Program-made: the position numbers and the translations under genes
Shown here: positions 1 through 8,217 of the stretch, one piece after another
Position numbering within the stretch: position 1 is the stretch's first letter
How the letters are laid out: each line of letters begins with the position of its first letter
Assembly: GCF_963678635.1 (NCBI RefSeq)
Contig: NC_087063.1
Coordinates: 32,192,599 to 32,256,598, forward strand
Reading direction: 5' to 3'
Source of the DNA: Symsagittifera roscoffensis
Taxonomy: Eukaryota; Xenacoelomorpha; Acoela; Convolutidae
DNA: 64,000 nucleotides
Notes under the pieces: model-generated
What the model was told of the DNA's origin: nothing
The model's input: the letters and a program-made list of their open reading frames with translations, nothing else
Databases searched by the model: none

Positions 1-37
1 TTGAATCATTTTTTAAAGTTTCTTTGAGCTGAGCAGT

Positions 38-466
38 ATGAGTTGGAACATTGGTTTTTCCAGAAATCTTGTTTTAAAGCTTCAAAATAAATTGGGACTT
101 TTTCATATCGTCCTTCAAGAAAAGTCCCAGAAATTTTCACTAACAGTTTTGGAATCTCAAAATTTACCAAAATTGCAAGATTTGGATACAGAATCACAAA
201 TTTCTCAATTTGAGTGGACTTTGCATAATGGAAGACGAAAAATTTTTCTAAGTTATCGTTCAGATATTAAAAAAGTAGATATTATAGAGTATCGTAGAAA
301 AGGAAACACCTGGAAGAACAATCAGAATTTTCAGTTGGAAAAAAAAGAGTATGATAATTTGGTTGATTTTATCCCCTCAGTTTTGTCTTATGTAGAAACA
401 TTCAAAAAAACTTGTATCATTATTGACGAATGCACTGTAGAAAATGAACGTTCAGAAATTGAATGA
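38..466 (+). CDS. PC4-like ssDNA-binding protein of the Maverick element
   Basis: This is a 142-residue ORF opening the viral gene block. Residues about 62-115 read like the PC4/p15 transcription-coactivator fold: a strand with RRKIFLSYR, a second strand KVDIIEYRR, a basic turn, a strand NFQLEKKEYDNL, then a helix ending FIPSVLSYVE. In the family this fold binds single-stranded DNA, so a role in replication or late transcription of the element is inferred. The first 60 residues are unassigned. Its stop lies inside the start of the next ORF (ATG at 444), the tight overlap seen throughout this element. The call rests on the pattern of strands and the final helix, not on a strong motif, so another small viral DNA-binding protein is possible. 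Confidence 0.5.
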   Translation: MSWNIGFSRNLVLKLQNKLGLFHIVLQEKSQKFSLTVLESQNLPKLQDLDTESQISQFEWTLHNGRRKIFLSYRSDIKKVDIIEYRRKGNTWKNNQNFQLEKKEYDNLVDFIPSVLSYVETFKKTCIIIDECTVENERSEIE

Positions 467-844
467 AGTTCTCAGAAATTTCGATTTGATAAAGCATGAC
501 TTTTCATCAAATACAAAAAGAAAAAATTACTTTCTTTGTACCTGTATTATTTTGGACTCAAACATAAATTTGAAAGAAATGGACCAAAAATTTCCTTTTG
601 GGGGTCTAATTGGATACGGAAATTCTTGGATTACTTTTTTGCAAATTCAAAAATTTTCAGAGTTCATGCAATTTTACATGATGCAGCTGGATCTGTGAAT
701 TCTACTACTTATAAGGGACCTGGTTATTGTTATGTTTTGCCTAGATTTCCAAGTTCTTGTTTTCTTGGTCACGTGACTGGATTAATCTTTTGTTTATATG
801 TTAAAATTTTTGCTTCATCAGTATATGCATTTTTCGATTGTTAG
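444..844 (+). pseudogene. Unrecognised Maverick protein, split across two frames
   Basis: Two overlapping frames together look like one damaged gene. The first (444-698) starts MNVQKLNEVL and ends in QFYMMQLDL. The second (536-844) carries the better-looking end, with HDAAGSV, GPGYCYVLP and a hydrophobic tail. The frame change would fall near 650-670. The GPGYCYVLP stretch followed by small and aromatic residues suggests a folded domain, but I do not recognise a function. An acceptor-like run attttcag ends at 866, so the true 3' end may be spliced and the last residues of the second frame may be intron. Confidence 0.4.
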
Positions 845-883
845 TTATTCTAACAAAAATTTTCAGCGAAAACAGTAACCATC

Positions 884-1363
884 ATGAGTCTAGTTGTTTT
901 GGATATTGAGTGTATTGAAAACAAAATAGTTAAAGAGTTAGGATTTTATCAAAATGGACAAACTGTGGGAAATTCCTTTCTTCCTCCCAAAAAATTCAAA
1001 GTTACATCTCAGTCTGCTTGGTGTACGAAGCATCTTCATGGAATCAATTGGAACAGTGGCCATGAAAAATATTCTGAGCTTGAAAAAATATTGAAAAAAC
1101 TAAAAGCTCCAGAAACGGAGTTTTTTGCAAAACGTTATGAAAAATGTAAAATTCTGTCAGAAATTGTGGAAACAAAGGTTACAAACTTGGATGACTACGC
1201 ATGTCCAAAAGTTCAGAATTTGATTTTCAAAGATGAAGAATATGATTGGAGGTGTAGCAACTACCCATTTCGTCATGCAAATACTCTTCACTGTGCAGAA
1301 AGAAAAGCATTTGCATACGAACATGGACTCGATGTTTTTTTAATAAATTGTAAATTATCTTAA
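884..1363 (+). CDS. Conserved Maverick protein, possible DEDD-type exonuclease fold
   Basis: This is a 159-residue ORF starting MSLVVLDIEC. The opening hydrophobic strand followed by D-I-E resembles the first acidic motif of DnaQ-like 3'-5' exonucleases, and the conserved-looking LHCAERKAFAY block near residues 137-147 could hold a late catalytic motif. A clear second acidic block is not visible, so nuclease activity is only a suggestion. Cys and His are plentiful in the C-terminal half (W-C-T-K-H-L-H, W-R-C, H-A-N-T-L-H-C), so metal binding is an alternative. A polypyrimidine run and acceptor (cattccag, ending 1426) lie just before the next gene, so the real end of this ORF may be spliced. 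Confidence 0.4.
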   Translation: MSLVVLDIECIENKIVKELGFYQNGQTVGNSFLPPKKFKVTSQSAWCTKHLHGINWNSGHEKYSELEKILKKLKAPETEFFAKRYEKCKILSEIVETKVTNLDDYACPKVQNLIFKDEEYDWRCSNYPFRHANTLHCAERKAFAYEHGLDVFLINCKLS

Positions 1364-1433
1364 TAATTTTGTTTTATTGTGTTTTTGAAATTTAAATGTT
1401 AGTCATTTACAATTTTTTCATTCCAGAGTTGAG

Positions 1434-1697
1434 ATGGGTGATGAATGTGACAAGCAATTAAATTTAGGAAGTTTTGTTTTTGATGAGGAGAATCATGAAC
1501 GAAAATCTTGGAAGTTTTTTGGACGTACGTTTAATAGATCTCTTTTAGTGTTTATGTGCCAATTTTTTGTCAGAGTTTTAATACTAGCATGTGCAATCGT
1601 TCGAATAATGTTATCCACTACATGTGAAGAAACAACTGTTTGGGTAGCAATTTTATCAAGTACAGTCGACTATATTTTACCTTCTCCAAAGCTATGA
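1434..1697 (+). CDS. Small two-helix membrane protein of the Maverick element
   Basis: This is an 87-residue ORF. The first 30 residues are acidic and polar. A hydrophobic segment follows (about 36-60, SLLVFMCQFFVRVLILACAI) and then a second, weaker one (about 69-84, VWVAILSSTVDYIL). That predicts a short integral membrane protein. Its stop shares the ATGA at 1694-1697 with the start of the packaging ATPase, so the two are probably made from one message by re-initiation or leaky scanning. Function is unknown. Virion or membrane association is an inference from the two helices and from its place among virion genes. Confidence 0.5.
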   Translation: MGDECDKQLNLGSFVFDEENHERKSWKFFGRTFNRSLLVFMCQFFVRVLILACAIVRIMLSTTCEETTVWVAILSSTVDYILPSPKL

Positions 1698-2329
1698 ATA
1701 AAGTAATTTCTACCAAAGGACGAGTTTTTATTTCGCTAGTTGGACCGAGTGGATCTGGAAAATCACATCTTATTTTTGAGTGGTTAAAAATTGGTACATT
1801 TCAACCAAAGTTTGACAAAATTTTTTATTTTTATCAACATTATCAACCTCTTTATGGACAAATGCAAAGAAAAAACCTTAAGTTTATCCAAGGAGTCGAC
1901 TTTGAACTGATTGAAAACCTTCCCAATAATGGAACAAAATACCTGTTAATATTTGATGACTCTTGTGAAGAAATTTCAAATTCTAAGCACTTTGTAAAAG
2001 TTGCTACTGCTGGAAGACACAGGGGGCTGAATACAATATATATTAAGCATAACTTGTTTCATCAAAGCAAATTGGGAAGAGATGTTGACTTACAAAATAC
2101 ACATATAGTCCTATTCAAGTCACCGAGAGATGTTTTACAAATCAATACATTAAGTCAACAACTAGGTCTAGGATCACAATTGAAAGAGTGGTATCAAGAT
2201 GCAACATCTACTCCTTATGGTCATTTACTCATTGATTTAACTCCAAAAACAGTTGATTCGCTAAGATATTGCACAAACAGTGGTTCAGTTCCATCAAAGA
2301 TTTATCTACCACACAGGAACAGAAACTAA
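1694..2329 (+). CDS. Viral genome-packaging ATPase (A32/FtsK-HerA type)
   Basis: This is a P-loop ATPase of about 211 residues. From the ATG at 1694 the protein opens with a strand and a Walker A loop (GPSGSGKS, about residues 18-25). Walker B follows as four hydrophobics and two acids (LLIFDD, about residue 80). The order and short length match the packaging ATPase that loads DNA into capsids in Mavericks, adintoviruses and related viruses. I chose the ATG at 1694, not one in phase further upstream, because it overlaps the stop of the membrane-protein gene as ATGA and gives the expected short lead to Walker A. No break is visible, so this gene looks intact. Confidence 0.85.
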   Translation: MNKVISTKGRVFISLVGPSGSGKSHLIFEWLKIGTFQPKFDKIFYFYQHYQPLYGQMQRKNLKFIQGVDFELIENLPNNGTKYLLIFDDSCEEISNSKHFVKVATAGRHRGLNTIYIKHNLFHQSKLGRDVDLQNTHIVLFKSPRDVLQINTLSQQLGLGSQLKEWYQDATSTPYGHLLIDLTPKTVDSLRYCTNSGSVPSKIYLPHRNRN

Positions 2330-2643
2330 GTTTTTGGACGATGAGCATACAATACGTCTCTATACTCCCAATATTTCAAACATTTTCCCAAAAACTTCAA
2401 AAACAATTCATCCTCCATTGTCCAAAAAGTTTAATTCAATTCCTCAGCGGATGTCTAGTAAACTTACTACGAGGCGAGCTAAAGGATCTTCGAAAAGTAG
2501 ACGTAGTAAAATATCGACGAGAAATATCAGAACTCACACAAAGAAGAACTTCACTGCATAAAAGGAGAACTATTTTGAGCTCGCCAAAAGGCTTACAATT
2601 AATATCTGTTATCACTCCTTTTGTCATTAAACGATTGACATAG
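2269..2643 (+). CDS. Unrecognised basic/coiled Maverick protein, probably damaged at its start
   Basis: The last 60 residues of this frame (from about LRGELKDLRKVDVVKY) alternate charged and hydrophobic residues, contain REISELTQRRTSLHKRR and end in a hydrophobic helix (LISVITPFVIKRL). That suggests a helical, possibly coiled-coil, small virion protein. The first half (SFWTMSIQYVSILPIF) overlaps the end of the ATPase gene and does not look like the same protein. A second frame at 2280-2561 is open across the same stretch and is rich in Ser, Arg and Lys. A frame change around 2400-2470 would explain this, but I cannot fix where it lies. Confidence 0.35.
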   Translation: MHKQWFSSIKDLSTTQEQKLSFWTMSIQYVSILPIFQTFSQKLQKQFILHCPKSLIQFLSGCLVNLLRGELKDLRKVDVVKYRREISELTQRRTSLHKRRTILSSPKGLQLISVITPFVIKRLT

Positions 2644-2644
2644 T

Positions 2645-2999
2645 ATGGATCAGTTTGTTCTAATTCCCTACTCAATTTATCAATCACAAAGCACACTTCC
2701 AAAAAAACTAAAATTGGAACAAAAGCAAGAAAAAGAGGAAATTGTACCAAAAAATTTTCATTCTATTTACAGTGCTGTAAATGCAAAGTTGAAAACGAGT
2801 AACAATAAGCACCTTATTGATTTAATTTTGAATTCTCCTAGAATTAGACTAAGTCAGTCAGAAAACATCATATTAGAAAATCGACTTTCCCGATATTTAC
2901 TTTACCATTTTGGAAGCAACTCAAATTCCACCTAAACTTGTTGCCAACAAGAATGGCAAAGCGAAAGACAGAGGAACTTGGATCCCTTTCAAAATCTGA
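2645..2999 (+). pseudogene. Conserved Maverick hypothetical protein with a 3' frame change
   Basis: The frame starts at ATG 2645 (MDQFVLIPYS) and runs to 2935, with a helical charged middle. A protein-like tail (E-A-T-Q-I-P-P-K-L, ending G-T-W-I-P-F-K-I) is in a different frame and ends at TGA 2997-2999, so the gene changes frame at about 2890-2910. The tail overlaps the start of the integrase gene, as expected from the tight packing of this element. I do not recognise the function. The break suggests that this copy no longer makes the full protein. Confidence 0.45.
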
Positions 3000-3894
3000 A
3001 AAGGTAAGTCTGAACAGATTGTATTCTAGGGGTAGAGCTGCGTACGGTTCTGTGCGAAACTTGAGTAAAGCAAGCGGATTGTCAAAAAAGAAAGTAGAAC
3101 AGTTTTTACAAACCAAGACATCGTATACAAAATTTGGTCCCCCAATCAGACGTTTTCGAAGGCTTCAAGCATTTTCAAAATATATAAATGAAATTTGGTG
3201 TATGGATTTGGCATTTGTGGACAAACTAGCGAGTCAAAACAAGGGAGTCAAATATTCATTGGTTGCTGTTGATGTTTTTTCGCGATTTGTCAGAGTTCAA
3301 TCAAAGAAAACTAAGTATGCCAAAGACACTTTGCAAGCTTTCAAAAAAATGATTTCTCAAAAAAACACTCCTGAAAAGCTTTGGGTTGATAAAGGAACGG
3401 AATATGGAGGAACTTTCAAAAAATTTTGCAAGGAAAAAAGTATTGAAGTTTACTCGACCATGAGTGAAACAAAAGCTGCATTTGCAGAGAGAGCCATTCA
3501 ATCATTAAAACACATTATTTACCGCTACATAAAAGATCATGGTGAAACATTCATTAACAAGTTGCCGCAATTTGTGTCTACAATGAATTTTCGCATCAAT
3601 AGATCTATTGGGAAATCACCTAGAGATGTCAAGAATACTGATTTCCTCTCAATTTTGTACAATAAACCTCTAACAAGGTATAAGAAACTAAAATTCAAAG
3701 TTAGAGACAGAGTGAGAATTTCAAAGAATGATATTCCGTTCCGAAAAGGATATAAACCACAATTTACAGATGAAATTTTTGAAATTTCGGCAGTCTCTAC
3801 AAAAAAGCCTCCAACATACATCATCAAAGATCTCCACAAAGAGGAAATTCTTGGAAAATTTTATGAAAAAGAGCTTAGAAAATGTTCTGATTAA
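2953..3894 (+). CDS. Maverick retrovirus-type integrase (RVE/DDE)
   Basis: This protein of 313 residues inserts the viral DNA into the host chromosome. From ATG 2953 it has a helical N-terminal DNA-binding part (about 1-65), then an RNase-H-fold catalytic core with D85 (CMDLAF), D146 (WVDKGTEYGG) and E179 (AFAERAIQ). There are 32 residues between the second D and the E, close to the usual D,D-35-E. The C-terminal part (about 235-313) is rich in basic and aromatic residues, with RVRISKN and PTYIIKDL, like the SH3/chromo-type tails of integrases. The triad and frame are intact. An in-phase non-ATG opening at 2938 exists, but 2953 is the first ATG. Confidence 0.88.
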   Translation: MAKRKTEELGSLSKSEKVSLNRLYSRGRAAYGSVRNLSKASGLSKKKVEQFLQTKTSYTKFGPPIRRFRRLQAFSKYINEIWCMDLAFVDKLASQNKGVKYSLVAVDVFSRFVRVQSKKTKYAKDTLQAFKKMISQKNTPEKLWVDKGTEYGGTFKKFCKEKSIEVYSTMSETKAAFAERAIQSLKHIIYRYIKDHGETFINKLPQFVSTMNFRINRSIGKSPRDVKNTDFLSILYNKPLTRYKKLKFKVRDRVRISKNDIPFRKGYKPQFTDEIFEISAVSTKKPPTYIIKDLHKEEILGKFYEKELRKCSD

Positions 3895-3936
3895 AGGTAA
3901 ATCATTTTTAAACTAAATTTTTACCGATCAGTTGTC

Positions 3937-4764
3937 ATGGATTCTTTCACTATTGAGTTGGTTTCCAACGCTTCTTTTAATTGTTATCCGAATAATAGTC
4001 TTAGTTCTTTTACAAACTTTCTACCTGAACAATTACATTTGAAAGGAGAATGGGAGGTTGCTATTTCAGAAATCTCATACCCTTCTTTGTACCAAAATGT
4101 TACAGAGGAAAAGTTTACATTCGTAGATGGAAGAGAAAGTTCTGAGGAGAAAAGAAAGATTGTACCGATGAACATTGAACCAGGATTGTATCCAAGTATT
4201 GTTGATATAGTTGTAGCAATGAGCAACAAAATTCGAGAACGTCTAGGAGCTCAAGTTTTTGAATATAACGGAATCTATGTATCAGTAGATAAAATTACAC
4301 AAAAAGTTGCTGTTCATTTACCTGAGAGTCAATCAGTGTTTATAATTCAGAGTGCTGATTTGAGCCTTATTTTTGGTTGTGATTTAGAACAAAATCAAAC
4401 AGGGGTTATAATGAAAAGAAAAGGTCCACATTATCCTCAGTATTCTTACGACATTATAAGAATACATTCCCTAATGATATACAGTGATATTATAGGATAT
4501 AACATAGTTGGTGATACAAAAACTCCCTTATTGCGTTGTATTCCATTTATCTCCAAAGTGAAGAGTGGAGATATAATTTCTACAGAACAGTACATGAATT
4601 ATCAATCTTTTACAAATTTACAGTTTAAAAAGCTGTTGAAAAATTTTTTCCATAGTATCAAGATAGAACTAAGAGATAGTACAGGCGAAAAAATTCCTTT
4701 TGTGTCCGTAGGAATCACTCGAGTTGTTCTCTTTTTCCGCAAGATATCGAATAATCATTTTTGA
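3937..4764 (+). CDS. Maverick penton (minor capsid) protein
   Basis: This is a 275-residue protein beginning MDSFTIELVSNASFN. The early block FTNFLPEQ, followed by W-E-V-A-I-S-E-I-S-Y-P, is the hallmark start of the single-jelly-roll penton of Mavericks and adintoviruses. The rest alternates strands and ends VGITRVVLFFRKI. It would occupy the five-fold vertices of the capsid made by the major capsid protein at 5153. The gene lies directly downstream of the integrase and upstream of the pVI-like and major capsid genes, the usual virion gene cluster. No frame break is visible. Confidence 0.8.
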   Translation: MDSFTIELVSNASFNCYPNNSLSSFTNFLPEQLHLKGEWEVAISEISYPSLYQNVTEEKFTFVDGRESSEEKRKIVPMNIEPGLYPSIVDIVVAMSNKIRERLGAQVFEYNGIYVSVDKITQKVAVHLPESQSVFIIQSADLSLIFGCDLEQNQTGVIMKRKGPHYPQYSYDIIRIHSLMIYSDIIGYNIVGDTKTPLLRCIPFISKVKSGDIISTEQYMNYQSFTNLQFKKLLKNFFHSIKIELRDSTGEKIPFVSVGITRVVLFFRKISNNHF

Positions 4765-4781
4765 TTTAAACTTCATACGAA

Positions 4782-5156
4782 ATGGTTCCTCAAAAATCAG
4801 CTGATTTCCCTATTTCTCGAGGACATGCAAGACAGCGTGGAAGAGGTTTTGGAGCTCTTGCACAAACTCCTGGGAGAACTGCAATCCCCTTTATTAAAAA
4901 ATATATAGTCCCAGCTGCAAAAAGAATTGGTGCAGATTTGTTTGAAATCGCTGCTCCAGAGATTGGGGAAGTTGTTAGTGGACGTAAAAAACTCAAAACA
5001 TTTGCAAAAGATGTGGGAACAAAAACAGTTCGGAAACAATTGGGAGGTGGAAAAAAGAAATCTAAGCGTAAAACAGCTAGAACCAGATCCATTTCTCGAA
5101 AAAGCAGATCGAAAAACAGTCGCTCTCGCAAAGACATTTTTGACAATATAAAATGA
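4782..5156 (+). CDS. Small basic virion protein, pVI/pX-like
   Basis: This is a 124-residue protein with two parts. The first has GRGFGALAQTPGRTAIPFIKKYIVPAAKRIGADL, shown here by its key blocks G-R-G-F, A-I-P-F-I and Y-I-V-P-A-A; it is an amphipathic helix region like that of adenovirus-type pVI proteins. The second, from about residue 85, is a run of Lys, Arg and Ser fit for binding DNA. It sits immediately before the major capsid gene and overlaps its start (ATGA at 5153-5156). In related elements such proteins are inner virion components. Whether this one disrupts membranes or only binds DNA cannot be told from sequence. Confidence 0.6.
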   Translation: MVPQKSADFPISRGHARQRGRGFGALAQTPGRTAIPFIKKYIVPAAKRIGADLFEIAAPEIGEVVSGRKKLKTFAKDVGTKTVRKQLGGGKKKSKRKTARTRSISRKSRSKNSRSRKDIFDNIK

Positions 5157-6472
5157 GTGTGAACCAAAGCCATTTTCGGTACGGGGCTTTTACAAATTCT
5201 TTATTGGAGATTTTTGATAAAGTCCCAGTTTTGGAAACAATTATGTCATCTTACACACAAGAAGTATTCCCCAGTACTTCTCTGGATGAAAGCAGTATTG
5301 AGTTTGAATTTGAAACGGATCGTAACCTCTACTTGGATATGCGTGATACCCATCTTAGCTTAAAGTTTCAACTATTTAAAGGAAGAATGTTTGATGCTTT
5401 CAAAAAAGAAAAAGCAGAACATAAAGCAAAATCGGAGGAAGATTCAGATGAGGAACCACAAACTTACTTAACTTATGTAAACAATCTACTACATTCTCTA
5501 TTCTCCAACTGTGAAATTTATTTTAACAATACAATGGTTTACAATGCCAATGGATTATATCCTCATAAGGCACAGATATCGAACAAATTCAACTCGCCAG
5601 CAGTGAGTAATAAAGGAATTCTTGCTTGTCATGGATACAGTTTTGAAGAAAATCCTGATGCATTTGATATGTATCCATTCACTGATAGAGAAAATTCCTT
5701 GGGAACAGGGATAAATTTTTCACTCTATGGGAGGCTTGCCATTTTTTTGTTTACTTGCGAAAAACTGTTGCTACCAAACACCAAAGTTCGAATTAAACTT
5801 ATTCGAGCTAGACCTAATTTTTACATGTTATCTGATAATCCAAATGTCAGTCTGAAAATAGTTGATTGTTCGTTGTTTACTAGAAGAATTTTAGTTGCTG
5901 AACCTAATCATCAATACTTGCAATGGAATCTGGAAAGAGAACCTGCTCAATACAATTACATGGAAACTATAGCAAGAACCTTTATCATTCCATCTCGTCA
6001 AAACCAGTTTATTCAGGAAAATGTTTTCAATAATGCCCCAATCAGAAGGATAGCTGTTGCAATGAACACAAATTCGGCTGTTGCGGGATCTTTTCATGAA
6101 AATCCTTTCAATTATCAACAATTTCATTTGAGAGAGCTTAGAATTATTCGGGGTGGAAGAGCAATTATTTCATTAGATACAACTTCTCCTTGTCGACCTT
6201 ATGTTACAACAATGAAAGCCAGGCAGTTTAACGAAGATTTCCCAGCTCTTCCTATGGAAGATTTTCAAAATCACTATATTCTAGTTTTCGACTTGACTTC
6301 ACTACAGGATGCCGCTGAACACTTGCATTATCCAGAACTTAGTGGAGAAAGCTTGAGATTAGAAATGTTTTTTCAGTTTCCCTTGGAGCAAGTAACGGAA
6401 GTGATAGTCTTGGGAGAAAGACTATCAAATGTTCAAATTGAAAAATTTGGAACAGTCGCTAAAAATGTTTAG
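5153..6472 (+). CDS. Maverick major capsid protein (double jelly roll)
   Basis: This is a 439-residue protein that forms the icosahedral shell. Its start, with V-P-V-L-E-T-I-M and then an acidic strand-rich segment (SIEFEFETDRNLYLDM), and the early N-N-L-L-H-S-L-F-S-N-C-E-I-Y-F block are typical of Maverick/adintovirus major capsid proteins. A short acidic insert (residues about 85-103, KAKSEEDSDEEPQ) is probably a surface loop. The late block NHYILVFDLTSLQDA and the closing strand VTEVIVLGERL are also family-like. The reading frame is intact. It overlaps the pVI-like gene upstream and the small membrane-protein gene downstream (ATG 6465, before its own TAG at 6470). Confidence 0.82.
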   Translation: MSVNQSHFRYGAFTNSLLEIFDKVPVLETIMSSYTQEVFPSTSLDESSIEFEFETDRNLYLDMRDTHLSLKFQLFKGRMFDAFKKEKAEHKAKSEEDSDEEPQTYLTYVNNLLHSLFSNCEIYFNNTMVYNANGLYPHKAQISNKFNSPAVSNKGILACHGYSFEENPDAFDMYPFTDRENSLGTGINFSLYGRLAIFLFTCEKLLLPNTKVRIKLIRARPNFYMLSDNPNVSLKIVDCSLFTRRILVAEPNHQYLQWNLEREPAQYNYMETIARTFIIPSRQNQFIQENVFNNAPIRRIAVAMNTNSAVAGSFHENPFNYQQFHLRELRIIRGGRAIISLDTTSPCRPYVTTMKARQFNEDFPALPMEDFQNHYILVFDLTSLQDAAEHLHYPELSGESLRLEMFFQFPLEQVTEVIVLGERLSNVQIEKFGTVAKNV

Positions 6473-6823
6473 TTTTTTTGAGTTTTCAGGTTCCTATAAA
6501 AATATTGTAGCTTTTTTGGGACTTTTCATTGTGATTGTCTCTGTACTATATATTTTGTTTTTCTTCAGACCTAAATCTCCAGAAAAAGCAGCTAATGAAT
6601 GCTGTTTAATTGAAAACCCAAGACATTTCTTCAACCTAGACTGTAAATCAGTGTTCAACAAATTTTGTCCATTTCACAAGTTTTGTGTATGGGACTTTGT
6701 TGATTCAGTACCTGAATGCGAGTAAGTCAATAACTTTAGGATTTTCCATCCTAAATTACAATATCATACTTTCTATTTCTTTGTTTTAGATGTAAATCAG
6801 CTAACATTTGCGAAAATGGATAA
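6465..6823 (+). CDS. Spliced Cys-rich single-pass membrane protein
   Basis: Residues 1-40 hold one strong transmembrane segment (IVAFLGLFIVIVSVLYILFFF). A Cys-rich part follows (E-C-C-L-I-E, D-C-K, F-C-P-F-H-K-F-C). Read straight through, it would stop at 6723-6725. Removing 6722-6789, which has a perfect gtaagt donor and a ttgttttag acceptor, extends it with more Cys residues (C-E-C-K-S-A-N-I-C) to TAA 6821-6823, about 96 residues in all. That end overlaps the protease start (ATGGATAA, 6816-6823), the same overlap style as the other genes, which supports the splice. Function is unknown. A virion membrane or disulfide-bonded surface protein is a guess. Confidence 0.55.
6722..6789 (+). other. 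Putative 68-bp intron inside the Maverick element
   Basis: The donor is gtaagt at 6722-6727 and the acceptor is a T-rich run ending ttttag at 6789. Removal keeps the frame of the membrane protein and adds Cys-rich residues. It is much shorter than the 289-400-bp introns of the host genes in this window. Confidence 0.5.
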
Positions 6824-7213
6824 TTTTTCACTTCTGCAAATTATTGAAAGAATTCCTGAACTCAGGTTCAAGTACATGGGATCTAACCCCTCTGATAAAG
6901 TACCTCAACTAACAAAATACTCTTTTGCAATTGTTAACTCAGCTCCAAGCAATGATAGAGGGGAGCACTGGATCATGATGGCTCGATTGGATAAAATTTA
7001 CTTTTTTGCTGATTCTTTGGGTCGGAAAAGAACAACTTATTCCTTTCTAACAAAAAGTATCGGTGAATGGTTCCTCGAAAGCTACAAAAAACTGATAATT
7101 TGTGTGGATTTTACGCAATTTATTCAGCATTTCTTCTTTTTAAATTCTACCAGACAAACTTGAATAATATTCATGATGTGCATGTTTTGAATTTTATAAG
7201 TAATTTTTTGTAA
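6816..7213 (+). pseudogene. Adenain-type cysteine protease, frame broken before the catalytic Cys
   Basis: This is the maturation protease gene of the element (Ulp1/adenain fold, used in the family to process virion proteins). The first frame shows the catalytic His in G-E-H-W (about 6961-6972) and an acidic partner in F-F-A-D-S-L-G. The frame then runs on into unrelated residues and stops at 7161-7163. The expected nucleophile motif (C-G-F-Y-A) lies in another frame, with the Cys codon at 7103-7105, and that frame stays open to TAA 7211-7213. So a small indel before 7103 separates His/Asp from Cys, and this copy should be inactive. The order at the end of the capsid cluster is as expected. 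Confidence 0.72.
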
Positions 7214-7728
7214 ATTTGTAGTTTTTTCATTTGTAAGTGTAAATTATGGCAGTAAGTTTACTATACGATGCAGTGATTTATATATTTTCTTTGTAATTTA
7301 AAATTTTTTCTCAAAAACTTGACTTTTTTTGAAGTCTCTGTAGCTTCAGAATGGATTCAGATAGGTAGAAAGTAAAAGTATCTAATAAATTTTTATCATA
7401 TCAAATTAAACAAAATCTTATCGTGTTTTGAATTTTTTCGAAAAAACTTTTTTGATAAAAATTCCAAGTTTTTGCACAAAAACTCTTACCATTGACTTAC
7501 CATGCACCAAAAAACTAAATACATAACCATTATTCTACAATCTACACGTAATTAACAATTAACTGTTCCCAATTAGGTAACGCGCGCCGAGATTTTTGCG
7601 AAAAAATTAGACCAAAACCAAAAAATTTTCGTTTTTCTTTATCTTACCATCACACAAACCATAAAACCTTACCATCGGTATTCCCTATCTTAATACATTG
7701 TACATTCTATACCTAATCTTAATACATA
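7214..7728. other. AT-rich noncoding stretch after the Maverick genes
   Basis: There are no convincing genes. The stretch is very AT-rich with many short A and T runs. It probably includes the end of the Maverick, but no partner terminal repeat is inside the window, so the end cannot be fixed. The last part holds the first two of three copies of cttaatacat. Confidence 0.4.
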
Positions 7729-7781
7729 GCATGGCGGACCGGAAATCTATAACGTATCTTAATACATGGGGTCCGCCATGC
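7729..7781. repeat. 12-bp inverted repeat with 29-bp loop, plus cttaatacat copies
   Basis: GCATGGCGGACC (7729-7740) is exactly mirrored by GGTCCGCCATGC (7770-7781). The word cttaatacat occurs three times around it (near 7689, 7718 and 7758). It is GC-rich in an AT-rich background and sits exactly between the Maverick remains and the LINE. It may be a terminal structure or insertion scar of one of them. Confidence 0.6.
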
Positions 7782-7816
7782 ATCCCCCCCCCACTTCAGC
7801 TCCAACATCTACTACT

Positions 7817-8217
7817 ACTATAACTCTAGATGATAAAATAATTGAGGTAAAAACCAATGTTAGATACCTAGGAGTAGTTTTAGATCAGTTTCTCACTTTC
7901 CAAGATGAAATCAAAAGTATTCTCAGGAAAACCGCATGCGGAATAAAAACACTTCAATCAATCAAAAAGCCATTGCCAGTGAAAACATGACTCTTGATAA
8001 TGCATGCACTGGTAATTAGTCATTTGCATTACCCAGCAATTCTTTTAAGTCGAACATCCGCTAACCTAATGATATCTCTGGAAAAACAGTTAAGCTGGGC
8101 AGTAAAAACTTGCTGCGATCGTGCAAAATACCACTCATCTTCAGACTTGAAGCTAAAACACAATATATTACCAGTAACATTGTTTCTGGACTATAAAATA
8201 TTATGTGACTTTTGGAA
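7817..8217 (+). repeat. 401-bp copy of the LINE RT tail (second copy 10027-10427)
   Basis: This segment matches 10027-10427 with no length difference and about nine substitutions by my reading. One of them turns an Arg codon into the TGA at 7988-7990. It encodes the part of the RT C-terminal region starting D-D-K-I-I-E-V-K-T-N-V-R-Y-L-G-V-V-L-D, but here it lies in front of the endonuclease, which is the wrong order. Confidence 0.85.

Noticed and set aside
2436-2750. Minus-strand ORF within the Maverick
   Set aside because: It is opposite the coding direction of the whole element and has no motif. Treated as a shadow.
3897-3930. An intron between integrase and penton (gtaaat ... gatcag)
   Set aside because: It would be about 35 bp, shorter than the other introns seen, and it lies after the integrase stop, so it changes no protein.
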